This document shows positions 19,599 to 28,713 of a stretch of DNA of 64,000 bases, piece after piece. The stretch is taken from the NCBI RefSeq assembly GCF_002261225.1, contig NZ_NEVM01000002.1, positions 248,001 to 312,000 of the forward strand, read 5' to 3'. The notes beneath the pieces were generated by a model. That model was not told the DNA's origin and ran no database searches. It worked only from the letters and a program-made list of their open reading frames with translations. How positions within the stretch are numbered: position 1 is the first letter of the stretch; the number at the start of each line of letters is the position of its first letter. The translations under genes and the position numbers were made by a program. This DNA comes from Bordetella genomosp. 10. Lineage in GTDB: Bacteria; Pseudomonadota; Gammaproteobacteria; Burkholderiales; Burkholderiaceae_B.

Positions 19599-20864
19599 TC
19601 ATGGGCGGCGCCCGAACAGCGCCGCTACTTTGTGTCCATGGCGCCCGGCTAGCAGCCATGCCGCCACGGCCAGGACCGCGCCGACCAGAAACCCGCCGCC
19701 ATAACTCGTCCGCGCGGCGATCGCGACCAGGAACGACGACGCAATCATTTCGCCGAGATCGCGCGCGCAATGCACGGCGGACACGTCCGTGCCCGCCTGA
19801 TCGGCCTCGCGGGCGAACCGCATGCCGGCGTTCATGATTGATACCGAGGTAAACCCCGTCGCCAGCGATCCCAGCGCCGTGCCGAGGCAGATCCAGAGGA
19901 GGCGTGCGGGCAGGATATGCAAGGCTACGCCCGCCCACGTCACGGCGCCCAGCGCCGCGCAAGCCACGCCTATCCTGAAGGCATTCCAGATTCCCAGGCG
20001 CCGCACCAGCCACGCGCCTACGCCGCAACCCGCGAAGATCGTGACCGATCCGCCGGCCGCGCCCAGCGTCCCGATATCCGCCAACTGCCAGCCCAGGTCA
20101 TTCAGGAACAGCTTGGAAAGTCCGAAACCGGAGACCGCCGTCATCGCGGAAAGCAGCGCCAGGGTCAGGAGCGGCAATGCGCCAGGGCGGCGCGCAAATC
20201 TCGGCAGACTCGCGCGGCAAGGTCCCGCGCGCGGAGCGAGCGATTCGCGCTTTGGTATGAAGGCGGCGGCGAGCAGGCTGAGCAAGGGCAGCATGGAGAG
20301 CAGGCCAAAGGCGGCCGCTGCGCTGCCGAGCCGCCCCGCCAGGACCAACGCTCCCGATCCGCCCATGAAGAAACCCACCATGACGCCGCCCACCTGGATG
20401 GCGTTGATGTCCGCGAGCGCCGGCCCTTCGAAGTGTTCGGCCGCCATGCCGTCGGACGCGATATCCTGGGTGGCGCTGGCCAGCGACGCAAGCACCATCA
20501 AGGCGACGGCGCAACCGGCCGCGTCCGCGGTCTTCGGCAGGAACGCCAGTGCGACCAGGCACAGGAACACGATGGCCTGCATCGGGAGAATCCAGCTACG
20601 GCGGCGGCCCAGGACGGCCAGGCCATGATTATCGATCCAGGGCGCCCACAGGAACTTGAAGATCCAGGGCAGGCCGACTAGCGGCAGAAAAGACAAGGCG
20701 TGCAGGGAAGCGCCGTCATGCCGCAGCATCGTGGGCAGCGCGTCCATGGCCACGCCGACCGCCATGCCTTGCGAAAGATAAAGAAGCGTAATGGCGGCCG
20801 CGAGTCGCCACTGCCTGAATATGCCATTCACTGAACCAGGCTCCCGTGCGTTCCCGTATGACAT
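19599..20864 (-). CDS. MFS siderophore transporter, RhtX/FptX/YbtX type
   Basis: 421 residues, about 12 hydrophobic helices. AITLLYLSQGMAVGVAMDALPTML opens helix 1, LPWIFKFLWAPWIDN follows, and the RhtX/AmpG-type motif ATQDIASDGMAAE is near residue 120. Proteins of this group carry ferri-siderophores across the inner membrane (pyochelin, rhizobactin) or accompany yersiniabactin uptake. Its ATG overlaps the TGA of the receptor gene by one base (TGATG at 20866-20862), so receptor and permease are translationally coupled. It ends tail to tail with the gene at 18983. Confidence 0.87.
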   Translation of the reverse strand: MSYGNAREPGSVNGIFRQWRLAAAITLLYLSQGMAVGVAMDALPTMLRHDGASLHALSFLPLVGLPWIFKFLWAPWIDNHGLAVLGRRRSWILPMQAIVFLCLVALAFLPKTADAAGCAVALMVLASLASATQDIASDGMAAEHFEGPALADINAIQVGGVMVGFFMGGSGALVLAGRLGSAAAAFGLLSMLPLLSLLAAAFIPKRESLAPRAGPCRASLPRFARRPGALPLLTLALLSAMTAVSGFGLSKLFLNDLGWQLADIGTLGAAGGSVTIFAGCGVGAWLVRRLGIWNAFRIGVACAALGAVTWAGVALHILPARLLWICLGTALGSLATGFTSVSIMNAGMRFAREADQAGTDVSAVHCARDLGEMIASSFLVAIAARTSYGGGFLVGAVLAVAAWLLAGRHGHKVAALFGRRP

Positions 20865-23065
20865 CAGAAGACGCCTCGCAGGGAGACCGCGATATTGGCC
20901 GGATCTCCATAGCGGTTGCTCCAGGCGGCGGAGCTGAAGCTCTGGTAGTACTTGCGATCGAAGACGTTGTTGACGTTCAGCGCGGCTTCCCAGTTCTTGT
21001 CGATGCGGTAGCCGACCCGAAGATTGACCAGCGCGTAGCCGCCCTGGCGCAGCGTCGTATTGCCCGACGCGACGGTGTAGGCGCTTTGCGCCTGAATGCC
21101 GCTGCCGACGCTCCAGCGGCGGCCGTCCCAAGGCAGCGCATAGTTGGTCCATATGCGTAGCATGTGCTTGGGATTGAATGTGGCGTAGGCGCCGCTGTTG
21201 GTGGTGTCCCGCACATACTTCGTGGTGTCGAACGTATAGCCGCCCGAAATATTCCAGTAAGGCGTGATGTGACCGACCGCGGTGAGTTCGATTCCCTGGC
21301 TGCGCACTTTTCCGCCGTTGACGTAATAGCACGCGGTGCCCGCGCAGGGGTGGTCAGGGTCGACTTGCGCATTGTTGGTAAGCGCCGCGCGGAACAGCGC
21401 CGCGCCGACGTCGAGCGCGCCGTCGGCCAGCTCGCCCTTGATCCCGGCTTCGTAGGTATTGCCCTTGACCGGGTCGATCAAGCTGCCGTCGTACCTGTAC
21501 CGCGTCTGCGGCTGGAACACCGCGGCGTAGCTGGCATACACCGACCAGTCGCGCGCGAAATCCCAGATCAGGCCGCCGTAGGGCGTGAACTGGCGACCCG
21601 GTTTGTATTGGGCGGCCAGCGTGTCCTCGTCCCACCAGCTCAAGCGTCCGCCGAGCACCAGCGTCAAAGGATCGAACAGTTTGAAGCGGCCCATCGCATA
21701 CGCGCCTTTTTCCGTAACGTCGGTCTCGCTCTGGAGGCTGTAGGCGCTCACGGCGGGTTCCGGCACGCTGCCCGGATCCCAGGTGTAGACGTTCACGGGG
21801 ACGCCCGTTCCGGACAGCAGCTTCCCAGTGAACTGTTCGTTGTCGGCGTTGGCATAGCTCAGGCCGAACAGCAGTTCGTGTTTGCGCCCGAACAGTTCGA
21901 TCGGCCCTTGTACGTTCAGGTCGACACTGCGGTCATAGTGATAGAACTTGTACGCGGCGCCCATCAGCGAAGCGCCGGCGCCGGTCGCCGGATCCACGGC
22001 GCCATAGGCGGTGTCGTACTTGAGATTCGAGGACATGCGCTGATACTCGGCGCTGAGCTTTGCCTTCCAGCCGTTTCCCAGTTGTTGTTGCACCGAGCCG
22101 AATGCCCTGGTCGTCTGCCAGTTGAACCGCTGCCAATCGGCGCCCAGGTAGGCGGAGCGCGGCAGGCCGAGGCTGGAACCATCCTTGGCCATGGGCACGC
22201 CTCCCATGTCCGGAACGGATTGGGTCGTGTCGTACTGGAATCCCAGGGTTACCAGCGTGCCCGGCGCGACGTCCAGCTCGGTTATCCCATAGACCGATTG
22301 CGACTTCCGGTTGACGCGGTCCACTGCATACCCACGCCGGTCATAGGTGGCGCCAAGGAGGCCGCGCGCCGTGCCGGCCTCGTTGAATGGGCCGCCGATA
22401 TCGACCGATGCGCGGTAGCTGTCCCAACTCCCCGTGGAGACGGACCCCGAGAGGGAGAATTCCCTGGGCGGGCGCTTGCGCACGAGGTTGACGGTCGCGG
22501 AAGGATTGCCCGAACCATGGAGCAGTCCATTGGCGCCGTGCAGGATTTCGACGCTGTCGTACGCCGACATATCCACCGGCGCGTTGGCGGTGTCGGCCAG
22601 CGGCACCGGTACGCCGTCGATCTCGTACGAAGTGACTTGCAGGCCACGCACGTAGTAATTCGTCGTCAAGTTCGTATAAGGCTGCACCACCACGCCCGGC
22701 GCCTGCCACATGACGTCTTCCATGGCGCGCAGATTCTGCTGCTGGATCTGCTCCCGCGGGATGACGGTCAAGGACTGGGGAACTTCCCTTGGCGTCAACG
22801 CCATTTTGGAAATCGAGTTCGAAGACGCGGCCGCGCCGCCCGTGTCTCCGACGACCGTCACGGCCGGCAGGCTCTGGACCTGGCTTGCCGCCGCGTTGCC
22901 GGTCGTCGCCCTTGCGTTCCCGTCTCCGCCGCCAGGAGCGGCGATATCCTCGCCTGTCTTGTCCGCCGCTACCCGGGGGGCGGTTTCCTGCGCGAACGCC
23001 GGCCCAATGACAAGCAATAGTCCCGCGCAGGCCATCGCGCGCCAAGGCCCATTTGCAGTATTCAT
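20864..23065 (-). CDS. TonB-dependent siderophore receptor
   Basis: 733 residues. Signal peptide MACAGLLLVIGPAFAQ, TonB-box-like SLPAVTVVGD near residue 65, plug domain with PREVPQSLTVIPREQIQQQNLR, APGVVVQPY, YYVRGLQVTSYEIDGVP and NPSATVNLVRKRP, then a 22-strand barrel ending in the classic terminal Phe (SLRGVF). FauA/FptA-type ferri-siderophore receptors have this plug. There is no N-terminal STN signalling domain, so regulation is not by FecIR-type surface signalling. A Fur-like box at 23085 lies just upstream; it is coupled to the MFS gene. Confidence 0.93.
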   Translation of the reverse strand: MNTANGPWRAMACAGLLLVIGPAFAQETAPRVAADKTGEDIAAPGGGDGNARATTGNAAASQVQSLPAVTVVGDTGGAAASSNSISKMALTPREVPQSLTVIPREQIQQQNLRAMEDVMWQAPGVVVQPYTNLTTNYYVRGLQVTSYEIDGVPVPLADTANAPVDMSAYDSVEILHGANGLLHGSGNPSATVNLVRKRPPREFSLSGSVSTGSWDSYRASVDIGGPFNEAGTARGLLGATYDRRGYAVDRVNRKSQSVYGITELDVAPGTLVTLGFQYDTTQSVPDMGGVPMAKDGSSLGLPRSAYLGADWQRFNWQTTRAFGSVQQQLGNGWKAKLSAEYQRMSSNLKYDTAYGAVDPATGAGASLMGAAYKFYHYDRSVDLNVQGPIELFGRKHELLFGLSYANADNEQFTGKLLSGTGVPVNVYTWDPGSVPEPAVSAYSLQSETDVTEKGAYAMGRFKLFDPLTLVLGGRLSWWDEDTLAAQYKPGRQFTPYGGLIWDFARDWSVYASYAAVFQPQTRYRYDGSLIDPVKGNTYEAGIKGELADGALDVGAALFRAALTNNAQVDPDHPCAGTACYYVNGGKVRSQGIELTAVGHITPYWNISGGYTFDTTKYVRDTTNSGAYATFNPKHMLRIWTNYALPWDGRRWSVGSGIQAQSAYTVASGNTTLRQGGYALVNLRVGYRIDKNWEAALNVNNVFDRKYYQSFSSAAWSNRYGDPANIAVSLRGVF

Positions 23066-23084
23066 GATTTCCTCGGAACATTAA

Positions 23085-23099
23085 CGATACTTATTTTCA
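23085..23099. promoter_or_regulatory. Fur box candidate, TonB receptor promoter
   Basis: The minus-strand 15-mer TGAAAATAAGTATCG matches the 7-1-7 Fur motif TGATAAT-N-ATTATCA at 11 of 14 defined positions. It lies 20 bases before the receptor ATG (23065) in a 74-base AT-rich gap. Iron-dependent repression of the receptor and MFS gene is inferred. Confidence 0.6.
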
Positions 23100-23139
23100 T
23101 TTGTAAGTAAATATCGTTGTTTCGATTCCGGGACTTTCT

Positions 23140-24918
23140 CTATCGGTCGCCGGTCTCGGCGAAGGCCGTGTACCAGGCGTTTTCGCGGACCAGCACATCG
23201 TGCGGCGCGCATGCTTGTATCCGTCCCTGATCCAGAACCACGATGAAGTCCGCCTTGGCCGCCAGCGCCGGGCTGTGGGTCGTCGCCACCCGCGTGCGTC
23301 CGTACCCGTGCCTTGTCAGCATGTCCTCGATCGTCCGGGCGTTGCGGGCGTCCAGTTGCGAAGTCGGCTCGTCGAGCAGCCACACGGGCGCCGGCGACAG
23401 CAGCGCGCGCGCCAGGCACAGGCGCTGGCGCTGCCCGCCGGAGAGGGCGCCGCCGCCTTCTCCGACTTCCATATCCAGGCCCTGGGGCAGGGATCGCACT
23501 TCCGCCTCCATGCCTACGGCATGAAGTGCCCGCCACAAGGCCTGGTCGGACAAATCATGTCGCTCCATGCGCAGATTCCAGCCGACGGTGCCGCGGACCA
23601 GCCGGCAATCCTGGGGCAGCAGGTAGCGCCAGCGGGCCAACGTCTGCTCATCGATTTCGCACGCATCGATTTCACCGAGCAGGACCGCGCCGGACTGCGG
23701 ATCGGCCAGGCGGGCGCACAGTCCGAGCAATGCCGTCTTTCCCGCCCCGGAAGGCCCGACCATGGCGACGAATTGCCCGGGCGCAATCCGCAGCGATACG
23801 CCGTCCAGCAGACGCTTTTTCGTCCCCGTGAAATGGCAGACTCCGACAAGCGCGAGTCCGCCATCGCGCGGCTGCCGCCCTTGCTCCGGACTGGCGAGAA
23901 CGGGCGCCTCCAATGCGCGCAGCACCGCATCGGCGGCCTGCATCGCGCCGCGCAACGCTTGCCCCAGATGCGCGAGCGCCGCCAGGGGCTGGACCATGCC
24001 GGCCAACACCACCAATACGCCGGCGCACAGGGCGCTGTCGATCCGCGCATGGGCGATCGACGCGGTTCCCAGCGCCAGAAAGAGCGCCAGGACCCCGAAC
24101 ACGGCTAGGTCGAAGAGCGTCGCCGGCCAAAACGATGCCTTCAGGACCGTGAGCGTACGGATATGGACCGACTCGATGGCGTCGGTCAGGCGCGTACGCG
24201 CCAGGCTCGCCTGGTCCGCCGTCCGCAGCAGATCCTGCCGTGCGCCGTAGGCCTGAAGTTGCCGCGCCAGTTGATCGTGGGCGTGCCGCGCCGCTTCCTC
24301 GAACGACGCCGTTCGCGCTGTCGACCATCGCAACACCCGGGCCAGCAGCAAGGCCGCGCATAGCAGGTACAGGGCGATTCGCGCATCGATGCAGAGCATC
24401 GCCGCGATGACCGTCAAGGGAGCGACCACCGCGGAGACCATGGGGGCCATCAGGTGGGCAGGTATCGACATGGCGCGCAGGACGGGGCCGCGAACCAGGC
24501 CTGGCGGGTTCAGGCAAGCGACGTCGGCCCAATCCGCCACCCGGGGCAGGCGCGCGCACAGTAAATCGACGGCGCCGGCGGCGAAATGGGCGCCTACGGC
24601 GTATCCCCGATACCGGGCCACGTAGGCCAGCGCGGCGTGCGCGGCCGCGCTGCCGGCCAGGACAAGCGTCCAGCGCAGGGCCGCCGCGGCGTCGCCGGCG
24701 AGCCACGCCCTGGTCACCGGGAGCAGCAATACCCCGCACACGCCTTCGGCGACGGCTGTCACGGCGGCCCAGAGGCAGGCGCGCCTGCACGCCCGCCAGA
24801 CGGCGGGCGGAAGCGCGCGTAAGCGCCGCAGCCATTGCCCGGCGCGCCGATACGTGCCCAGCGCGTCGCGCGGCGATGAGGAGGATACGTCTTCGGGGCG
24901 GCGATCTCTTGCTTTCAT
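23140..24918 (-). CDS. Half ABC transporter (permease-ATPase), YbtQ/PchI-like
   Basis: 592 residues: N-terminal type IV exporter-like membrane domain (about 35-320) and C-terminal ATPase with Walker A MVGPSGAGKTALLGL, signature ALSGGQRQRLCLARALL, Walker B PVWLLDEPTSQLD and a switch His (VATTHSP). Paired half-transporters of this fold in siderophore loci (YbtP/YbtQ, PchH/PchI) work with TonB receptors to bring in iron-siderophore or strip its iron, despite exporter topology. Start ATG 24918 overlaps the preceding TGA (ATGA), so both halves are made together as a heterodimer. Confidence 0.88.
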   Translation of the reverse strand: MKARDRRPEDVSSSSPRDALGTYRRAGQWLRRLRALPPAVWRACRRACLWAAVTAVAEGVCGVLLLPVTRAWLAGDAAAALRWTLVLAGSAAAHAALAYVARYRGYAVGAHFAAGAVDLLCARLPRVADWADVACLNPPGLVRGPVLRAMSIPAHLMAPMVSAVVAPLTVIAAMLCIDARIALYLLCAALLLARVLRWSTARTASFEEAARHAHDQLARQLQAYGARQDLLRTADQASLARTRLTDAIESVHIRTLTVLKASFWPATLFDLAVFGVLALFLALGTASIAHARIDSALCAGVLVVLAGMVQPLAALAHLGQALRGAMQAADAVLRALEAPVLASPEQGRQPRDGGLALVGVCHFTGTKKRLLDGVSLRIAPGQFVAMVGPSGAGKTALLGLCARLADPQSGAVLLGEIDACEIDEQTLARWRYLLPQDCRLVRGTVGWNLRMERHDLSDQALWRALHAVGMEAEVRSLPQGLDMEVGEGGGALSGGQRQRLCLARALLSPAPVWLLDEPTSQLDARNARTIEDMLTRHGYGRTRVATTHSPALAAKADFIVVLDQGRIQACAPHDVLVRENAWYTAFAETGDR

Positions 24919-26720
24919 GCGTATCCCGATTCCGCCTGGCTGGCGTCCAGGCCATGCCGACCGAGCCGCCATTGCCGCCACAGCGCGGCATAGGCCGCGT
25001 CCGCCTGCAATAGCTGAGCGTGAGAGCCGTGTTCGACGATGCGGCCCCGGCTCATGACGGCGATCCGGTCGGCTCGGCGCGCCAGGTCCAGGTCGTGCGT
25101 CACGATCAGGCGGGTGCGGCGCTCCCCGAGCAGAACGCGTTCCAACGCCCGGCGGGTGGCCGGGTCCACGGCGGACGCGGGCTCGTCCAACAGGAGAACG
25201 GATGCAGGCGACAGCAGCGCCCGCGCCAAGGCCAGGCGCTGCAGTTCTCCACCCGAAAGCACGACGTCGCGGCCATAGACGGTGTCATAGCCGTCCGGCA
25301 AGGCCATCACGCGGTCATCGAGGCAAGCCTGTCGGGCGGCCTGGCGAATCTCGTGCAGGCTGGCCTGGGGACGATACAGGGCAATGTTCTCCGCCAGCGT
25401 CGCCTCCAGCGCGCTGGCGTGCTGAGGCAGGATCGAAAGGTGCCGATAGAGGAGGCGCGCGGGCAGTTCCCGAATGTTCCGGCCGCCCATGAGAATGTCG
25501 CCTTGATCCGGGTCCATGAAGCGCGCCGCCAGCATGAGCAAGGTGGATTTGCCCGCCCCGGATGGCCCGACGAGCGCCGTCGCGCTGCCGGGCTCCACGG
25601 CCAGGTCGATGCCATGCAGGATGGCGTTTTGCTCGGCTCCGTAGCTGACGCGCCTGAACACGATCGACGCATCGCCGGGCGCCGCGCGGGACTGTCCCGG
25701 TTCGAGCGCAGGCACGGCGAATAGGGCTTGCAGGCGCGCGGCGGCGCCCAGCGCCGCTCGCAGCGCGTCGCCGCCGTGGCCCATGGACAGAATCGGCGCG
25801 GCGATTGCGCGGATCAACAGGACGAATACGCTCAGGCGAGCGATGTCAAATCGGCCGTGCGCGGCGTGCCAGGCCCCCAGGGCGATCCATGCGGTCAGCA
25901 GCGGCGTTCCGAGCAGAGTGTCGGTGAGTGCGCCCAGCCTGCCGATCCGGCGCACCCATTGCGAGAACGCGTCGGAAAAACGCCGGATGGAACGCCTGAG
26001 CCGGGCCTCGTGGCCGACGCCGGGGAAGAGCCTGGTCTGCAATGGATCATTGGCCAACTGGGCATAGTCGGATAAAAGCTGTTCCAGCGCGGCCGCGCGG
26101 TTCGCAAACAATGGGCGGTGCCTGGCGGCACGGACGCGGCGAAATACCAGGATCGCGCACGCCAGGGGCACGGTGCTCCATGCCAACAGCCACGGGTCGA
26201 CCATGGCAAGGCAGATGAAGGCGGTTATCGGAACCACGACCGCGCGCGCGAGATCGGCCGGCGCATGCGCGACGAGCTGGTGCAGCGCCTCGACGTCGGC
26301 ACCGACGTAGCGAGCGACGCCATCGGGACCGGACTGGACAAACCAGCCCAGGGGCAGTTGCGATAGACGGTCGACCAGCAGCCGGCGCAGCCTGCGAACC
26401 AGGCGGGCATCGACCCGATGGGTCTGGTGGAAGGCGAAGGCCTGGCTCACGCAGGCCAGCAGGGCCGCGCCCGCGGTCATGGCGATCCACGAAGCGGTCG
26501 CAGCGGCACCGGGACTGGCCCAGGCCGAGGCGACCTTCGCCAACGCCACCCATGACAGACAGGACGATATCCCCGCGGCTGCTTGCAGCAATACCGCGAA
26601 CAGCAGGCCGCGCGCACAGGGGCCAAGGACTTCGCGCAAAGGCAGCGTCACGGCGAGCACTCCGGCAATGTTTGGGGCACGCAGGAACGCCCGGCGGGGC
26701 AGGCGCCTGCGGAAAGTCAT
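24915..26720 (-). CDS. Half ABC transporter (permease-ATPase), YbtP/PchH-like
   Basis: 601 residues with the same layout as its partner: membrane part with LLFAVLLQAAAGISSCLSWVAL and AYVGADVEALHQL-type coupling helices, then Walker A VGPSGAGKSTLLML, signature LSGGELQRLALARALL, Walker B VLLLDEPASAVD and IVTHDLDLARRADRIAVM. Signature, Walker B Glu and switch His are intact in both halves, so both ATP sites look active. No biosynthetic synthetase is nearby, which supports uptake over export. It starts 174 bases after the AraC stop, so one transcript from the AraC promoter is possible. Confidence 0.88.
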   Translation of the reverse strand: MTFRRRLPRRAFLRAPNIAGVLAVTLPLREVLGPCARGLLFAVLLQAAAGISSCLSWVALAKVASAWASPGAAATASWIAMTAGAALLACVSQAFAFHQTHRVDARLVRRLRRLLVDRLSQLPLGWFVQSGPDGVARYVGADVEALHQLVAHAPADLARAVVVPITAFICLAMVDPWLLAWSTVPLACAILVFRRVRAARHRPLFANRAAALEQLLSDYAQLANDPLQTRLFPGVGHEARLRRSIRRFSDAFSQWVRRIGRLGALTDTLLGTPLLTAWIALGAWHAAHGRFDIARLSVFVLLIRAIAAPILSMGHGGDALRAALGAAARLQALFAVPALEPGQSRAAPGDASIVFRRVSYGAEQNAILHGIDLAVEPGSATALVGPSGAGKSTLLMLAARFMDPDQGDILMGGRNIRELPARLLYRHLSILPQHASALEATLAENIALYRPQASLHEIRQAARQACLDDRVMALPDGYDTVYGRDVVLSGGELQRLALARALLSPASVLLLDEPASAVDPATRRALERVLLGERRTRLIVTHDLDLARRADRIAVMSRGRIVEHGSHAQLLQADAAYAALWRQWRLGRHGLDASQAESGYA

Positions 26721-26893
26721 CCGATTATCCCGGTCGCCATGCAGGCGGATTTTCGTTTGCCGGTTTCTTTCGTTAGATTGCGGGCGCGACTTTCTCTTCG
26801 CGGCCCATCATCGATGCCGGGGCTTGATTCCGTCGCGGAGAACAGGCGCTGGCGCCTGCATGCCGGCTGCGCGAGCGGAAGCGAAAGCGCGGT

Positions 26894-27805
26894 TCACTGG
26901 CTGCGCGTGATTCGGATATCGCTCGGTGAAATGCCGTAGCGTTGGCGAAACGCAACCGAGAAGTGCGCGGGCGTGTAGCCCACGCGATGCGCCACGATGG
27001 ACACGGGCGTGTCTTCGTCGCAAAGCATGCTGTACGCCTGGCCGAGTCGATGCTCGGTCACGAACGCATAGACGCTGGTGCCGAACACCTTCCGGAATCC
27101 CGCGGTGAGCTTGCGCGAATTCATGCCGACCCGGCTCGCCAGCGCCGGCAGGGAAGGCGGCTCGCGATACTCGGCCCGCAATATGTCGCGCGCCCTATGA
27201 ATGCCTTCCAGGTCCTGCGTCGTGACGAGCGGTTCATTGCTGGACGTCTTTCCCGCCGTCCTGAACGAGTGCGTGGCGAGCGCCGCCAGTTCCAAGGCCT
27301 TGCCGCCGAGATACAGGTTACGCAACGATCCTTCCAGCGGGCATAGTTCGATCTGCGCGGCGAGTGCGCGCAGCGCCTTGGTGACCGGGGCGTCGACGAA
27401 TAGCGGCTGGCTGCGTTGCCGGTTCAACGAACCGGGAAGCAGCTCGCGCTCCTGCTGAAGAAGCTCTGGTCCCAACTGGACTATGGTGTAGCGCAAGGCC
27501 GCCTTCATCCCATGAAGTTGCCGCGTCGTGTAGGTGAAATCGCCGTCGTTGGCCATGAGGCAAAGACGCGGTCCTTCGAGCGACAGCTCGGGTTGGCCCG
27601 GCACGCGGCACTGAAGATGGCCGCTCTGAAGCAAAACGAGTTTCACTCCTTGTTCCATCGGTTCCTCGTACCAATCCTCGCTGGTGGATTGGTACGTGCC
27701 GGTCAGCAGTTTCAGGTTGGTATCGAAATGGGCGACATCGATGCGGTTGTCGGGCTTGGAGTAGCCGTCGCCGCTATGGCGGGACGAAATGATGGTGAAT
27801 GTCAT
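26894..27805 (-). CDS. AraC family regulator, PchR/YbtA-like
   Basis: 303 residues. The C-terminal double HTH is clear: LPALASRVGMNSRKLTAGFRKVFGTSVYAFVTEHRLGQAYSML and VSIVAHRVGYTPAHFSVAFRQRYGISPSDIR. The N-terminal 180 residues match PchR-type effector domains (EQGVKLVLLQSGHLQCRV). PchR and YbtA are activated by the ferri-siderophore itself. ATG 27805 was chosen because TTGGAG lies six bases upstream; an ATG at 27838 is in frame but lacks a ribosome site. A Fur-like box precedes it. Likely targets are the ABC pair and the receptor at 23065. Confidence 0.88.
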   Translation of the reverse strand: MTFTIISSRHSGDGYSKPDNRIDVAHFDTNLKLLTGTYQSTSEDWYEEPMEQGVKLVLLQSGHLQCRVPGQPELSLEGPRLCLMANDGDFTYTTRQLHGMKAALRYTIVQLGPELLQQERELLPGSLNRQRSQPLFVDAPVTKALRALAAQIELCPLEGSLRNLYLGGKALELAALATHSFRTAGKTSSNEPLVTTQDLEGIHRARDILRAEYREPPSLPALASRVGMNSRKLTAGFRKVFGTSVYAFVTEHRLGQAYSMLCDEDTPVSIVAHRVGYTPAHFSVAFRQRYGISPSDIRITRSQ

Positions 27806-27982
27806 CCAATACTCCAATTCGAATACGCAATCGAACACGCAGGGCCGTACGCCTCGAAACCGGACACGGCACGAGGCTCGCGCGGTGAACCGTGTGGACG
27901 CCGTCGGCGCCCAGACGCGACGCCCGGGAATAGGCGGGCTCGTTCCTTTCCCGAGCCGTTGCCGGTTTGTTCCAGTATTTAA

Positions 27983-27997
27983 TGATAATAAATCTTA
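27983..27997. promoter_or_regulatory. Fur box candidate, AraC/ABC operon promoter
   Basis: The plus-strand 15-mer TGATAATAAATCTTA matches TGATAAT-N-ATTATCA at 11 of 14 positions, with a perfect left half. It sits in an AT-rich tract (27970-28010) 178 bases before the AraC ATG. Confidence 0.6.
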
Positions 27998-28011
27998 TTT
28001 ATATTTTCTAG

Positions 28012-28056
28012 AGGCAGCCATACGAGATGCAGCCATACAAGAGGCGGTCACACACA
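28012..28056. repeat. 15-bp degenerate repeat, three units
   Basis: Units AGGCAGCCATACGAG, ATGCAGCCATACAAG and AGGCGGTCACACACA follow each other between the Fur box and the terminator-like hairpin. The first two units differ at three positions. Confidence 0.5.
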
Positions 28057-28072
28057 AGGCGGCTTCGGTCAG

Positions 28073-28105
28073 CCGGATCGAGCGGCCGCGGCAAGCTCGA
28101 TCCGG
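28073..28105 (-). terminator. Hairpin downstream of receptor operon
   Basis: CCGGATCGAGC and GCTCGATCCGG form a perfect 11-bp stem around an 11-base loop, 39 bases past the stop of the gene at 28144. There is no T tract, so it is either a Rho-assisted stop or an mRNA 3' end stabiliser. Confidence 0.45.
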
Positions 28106-28143
28106 AGATGAGCCGGCTACCCGACCGATCGCATGCGCTATCG

Positions 28144-28713
28144 TCATTGCCGATCCAGGGTCAGCGTTCCGTCCATATAGAACGGTCCCTGCACCCGGTT
28201 GCCGTCGACCACGTTGGTCATGTACATCGAGGCGATGCCGTCGAGCCGGCCTGGGTCCAGTTCGATGCGCATCGTCGCAAAACCCGCCGAACTGATCCGC
28301 TCGGGGACGTGGCCGGGCGGGAAAAGCGCCCGCTTGGCCGGGTCCGGCGGGACGTCGCGGACGCCGCCGCTGACGATCAGGTCGATGACGAGTTTCCCCG
28401 CGCGCAGGCGCGCCGATCCGTGGGCGCCGAGTTCGGCGTCGTCGAGAAGCAGCGAGCCCGTCGTCGACCATTCGCCGTCGGGCAGCGCCATGAAGCCGAG
28501 CCGCAGCCGGAACGGCGGCTCGGTCTGTCCTTTCATTTTCAAGGACCAACGGTAGGCGCCGGCCCAGGCGGGCGCGGCGACGGCAGGCGGCGCGGCGAAC
28601 GAAGGATGGTCGTCCGCCCAGGCCGCCCAGGCCGGCACGGCCAGCGCCGCGGCCAGGATCGACGGCAGCAGACGCCGCGCCAGACGGGATGTCAGGGTAG
28701 GGGACCGGCTCAT
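28144..28713 (-). CDS. Small secreted protein coupled to TonB receptor, function unknown
   Basis: 189 residues with a clear signal peptide (LLPSILAAALAVPAWA, cleavage near AWA/DD). The mature part is beta-rich: WAGAYRWSLKMKG, FRLRLGFMALPDGEWSTTGSLLLD and VSGGVRDVPPDPAKR, with no cysteines beyond the signal and no motif I can name. It begins inside the stop of the upstream receptor gene (ATGA at 28710-28713), so it is made with the receptor. A periplasmic or surface accessory for the same siderophore or cofactor is a reasonable guess, not evidence. Confidence 0.78.
   Translation of the reverse strand: MSRSPTLTSRLARRLLPSILAAALAVPAWAAWADDHPSFAAPPAVAAPAWAGAYRWSLKMKGQTEPPFRLRLGFMALPDGEWSTTGSLLLDDAELGAHGSARLRAGKLVIDLIVSGGVRDVPPDPAKRALFPPGHVPERISSAGFATMRIELDPGRLDGIASMYMTNVVDGNRVQGPFYMDGTLTLDRQ

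Larger units (their letters stand above)
27806..28143. other. 338-bp intergenic region with Fur box, hairpin and short repeat
   Basis: No gene is supported here. Read leftward it contains a hairpin after the small secreted-protein gene (28073-28105), a degenerate 15-bp repeat (28012-28056), an AT-rich Fur-like box (27983-27997) and then the leader of the AraC gene. It therefore separates the upstream receptor operon from the AraC/ABC operon. Confidence 0.6.
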
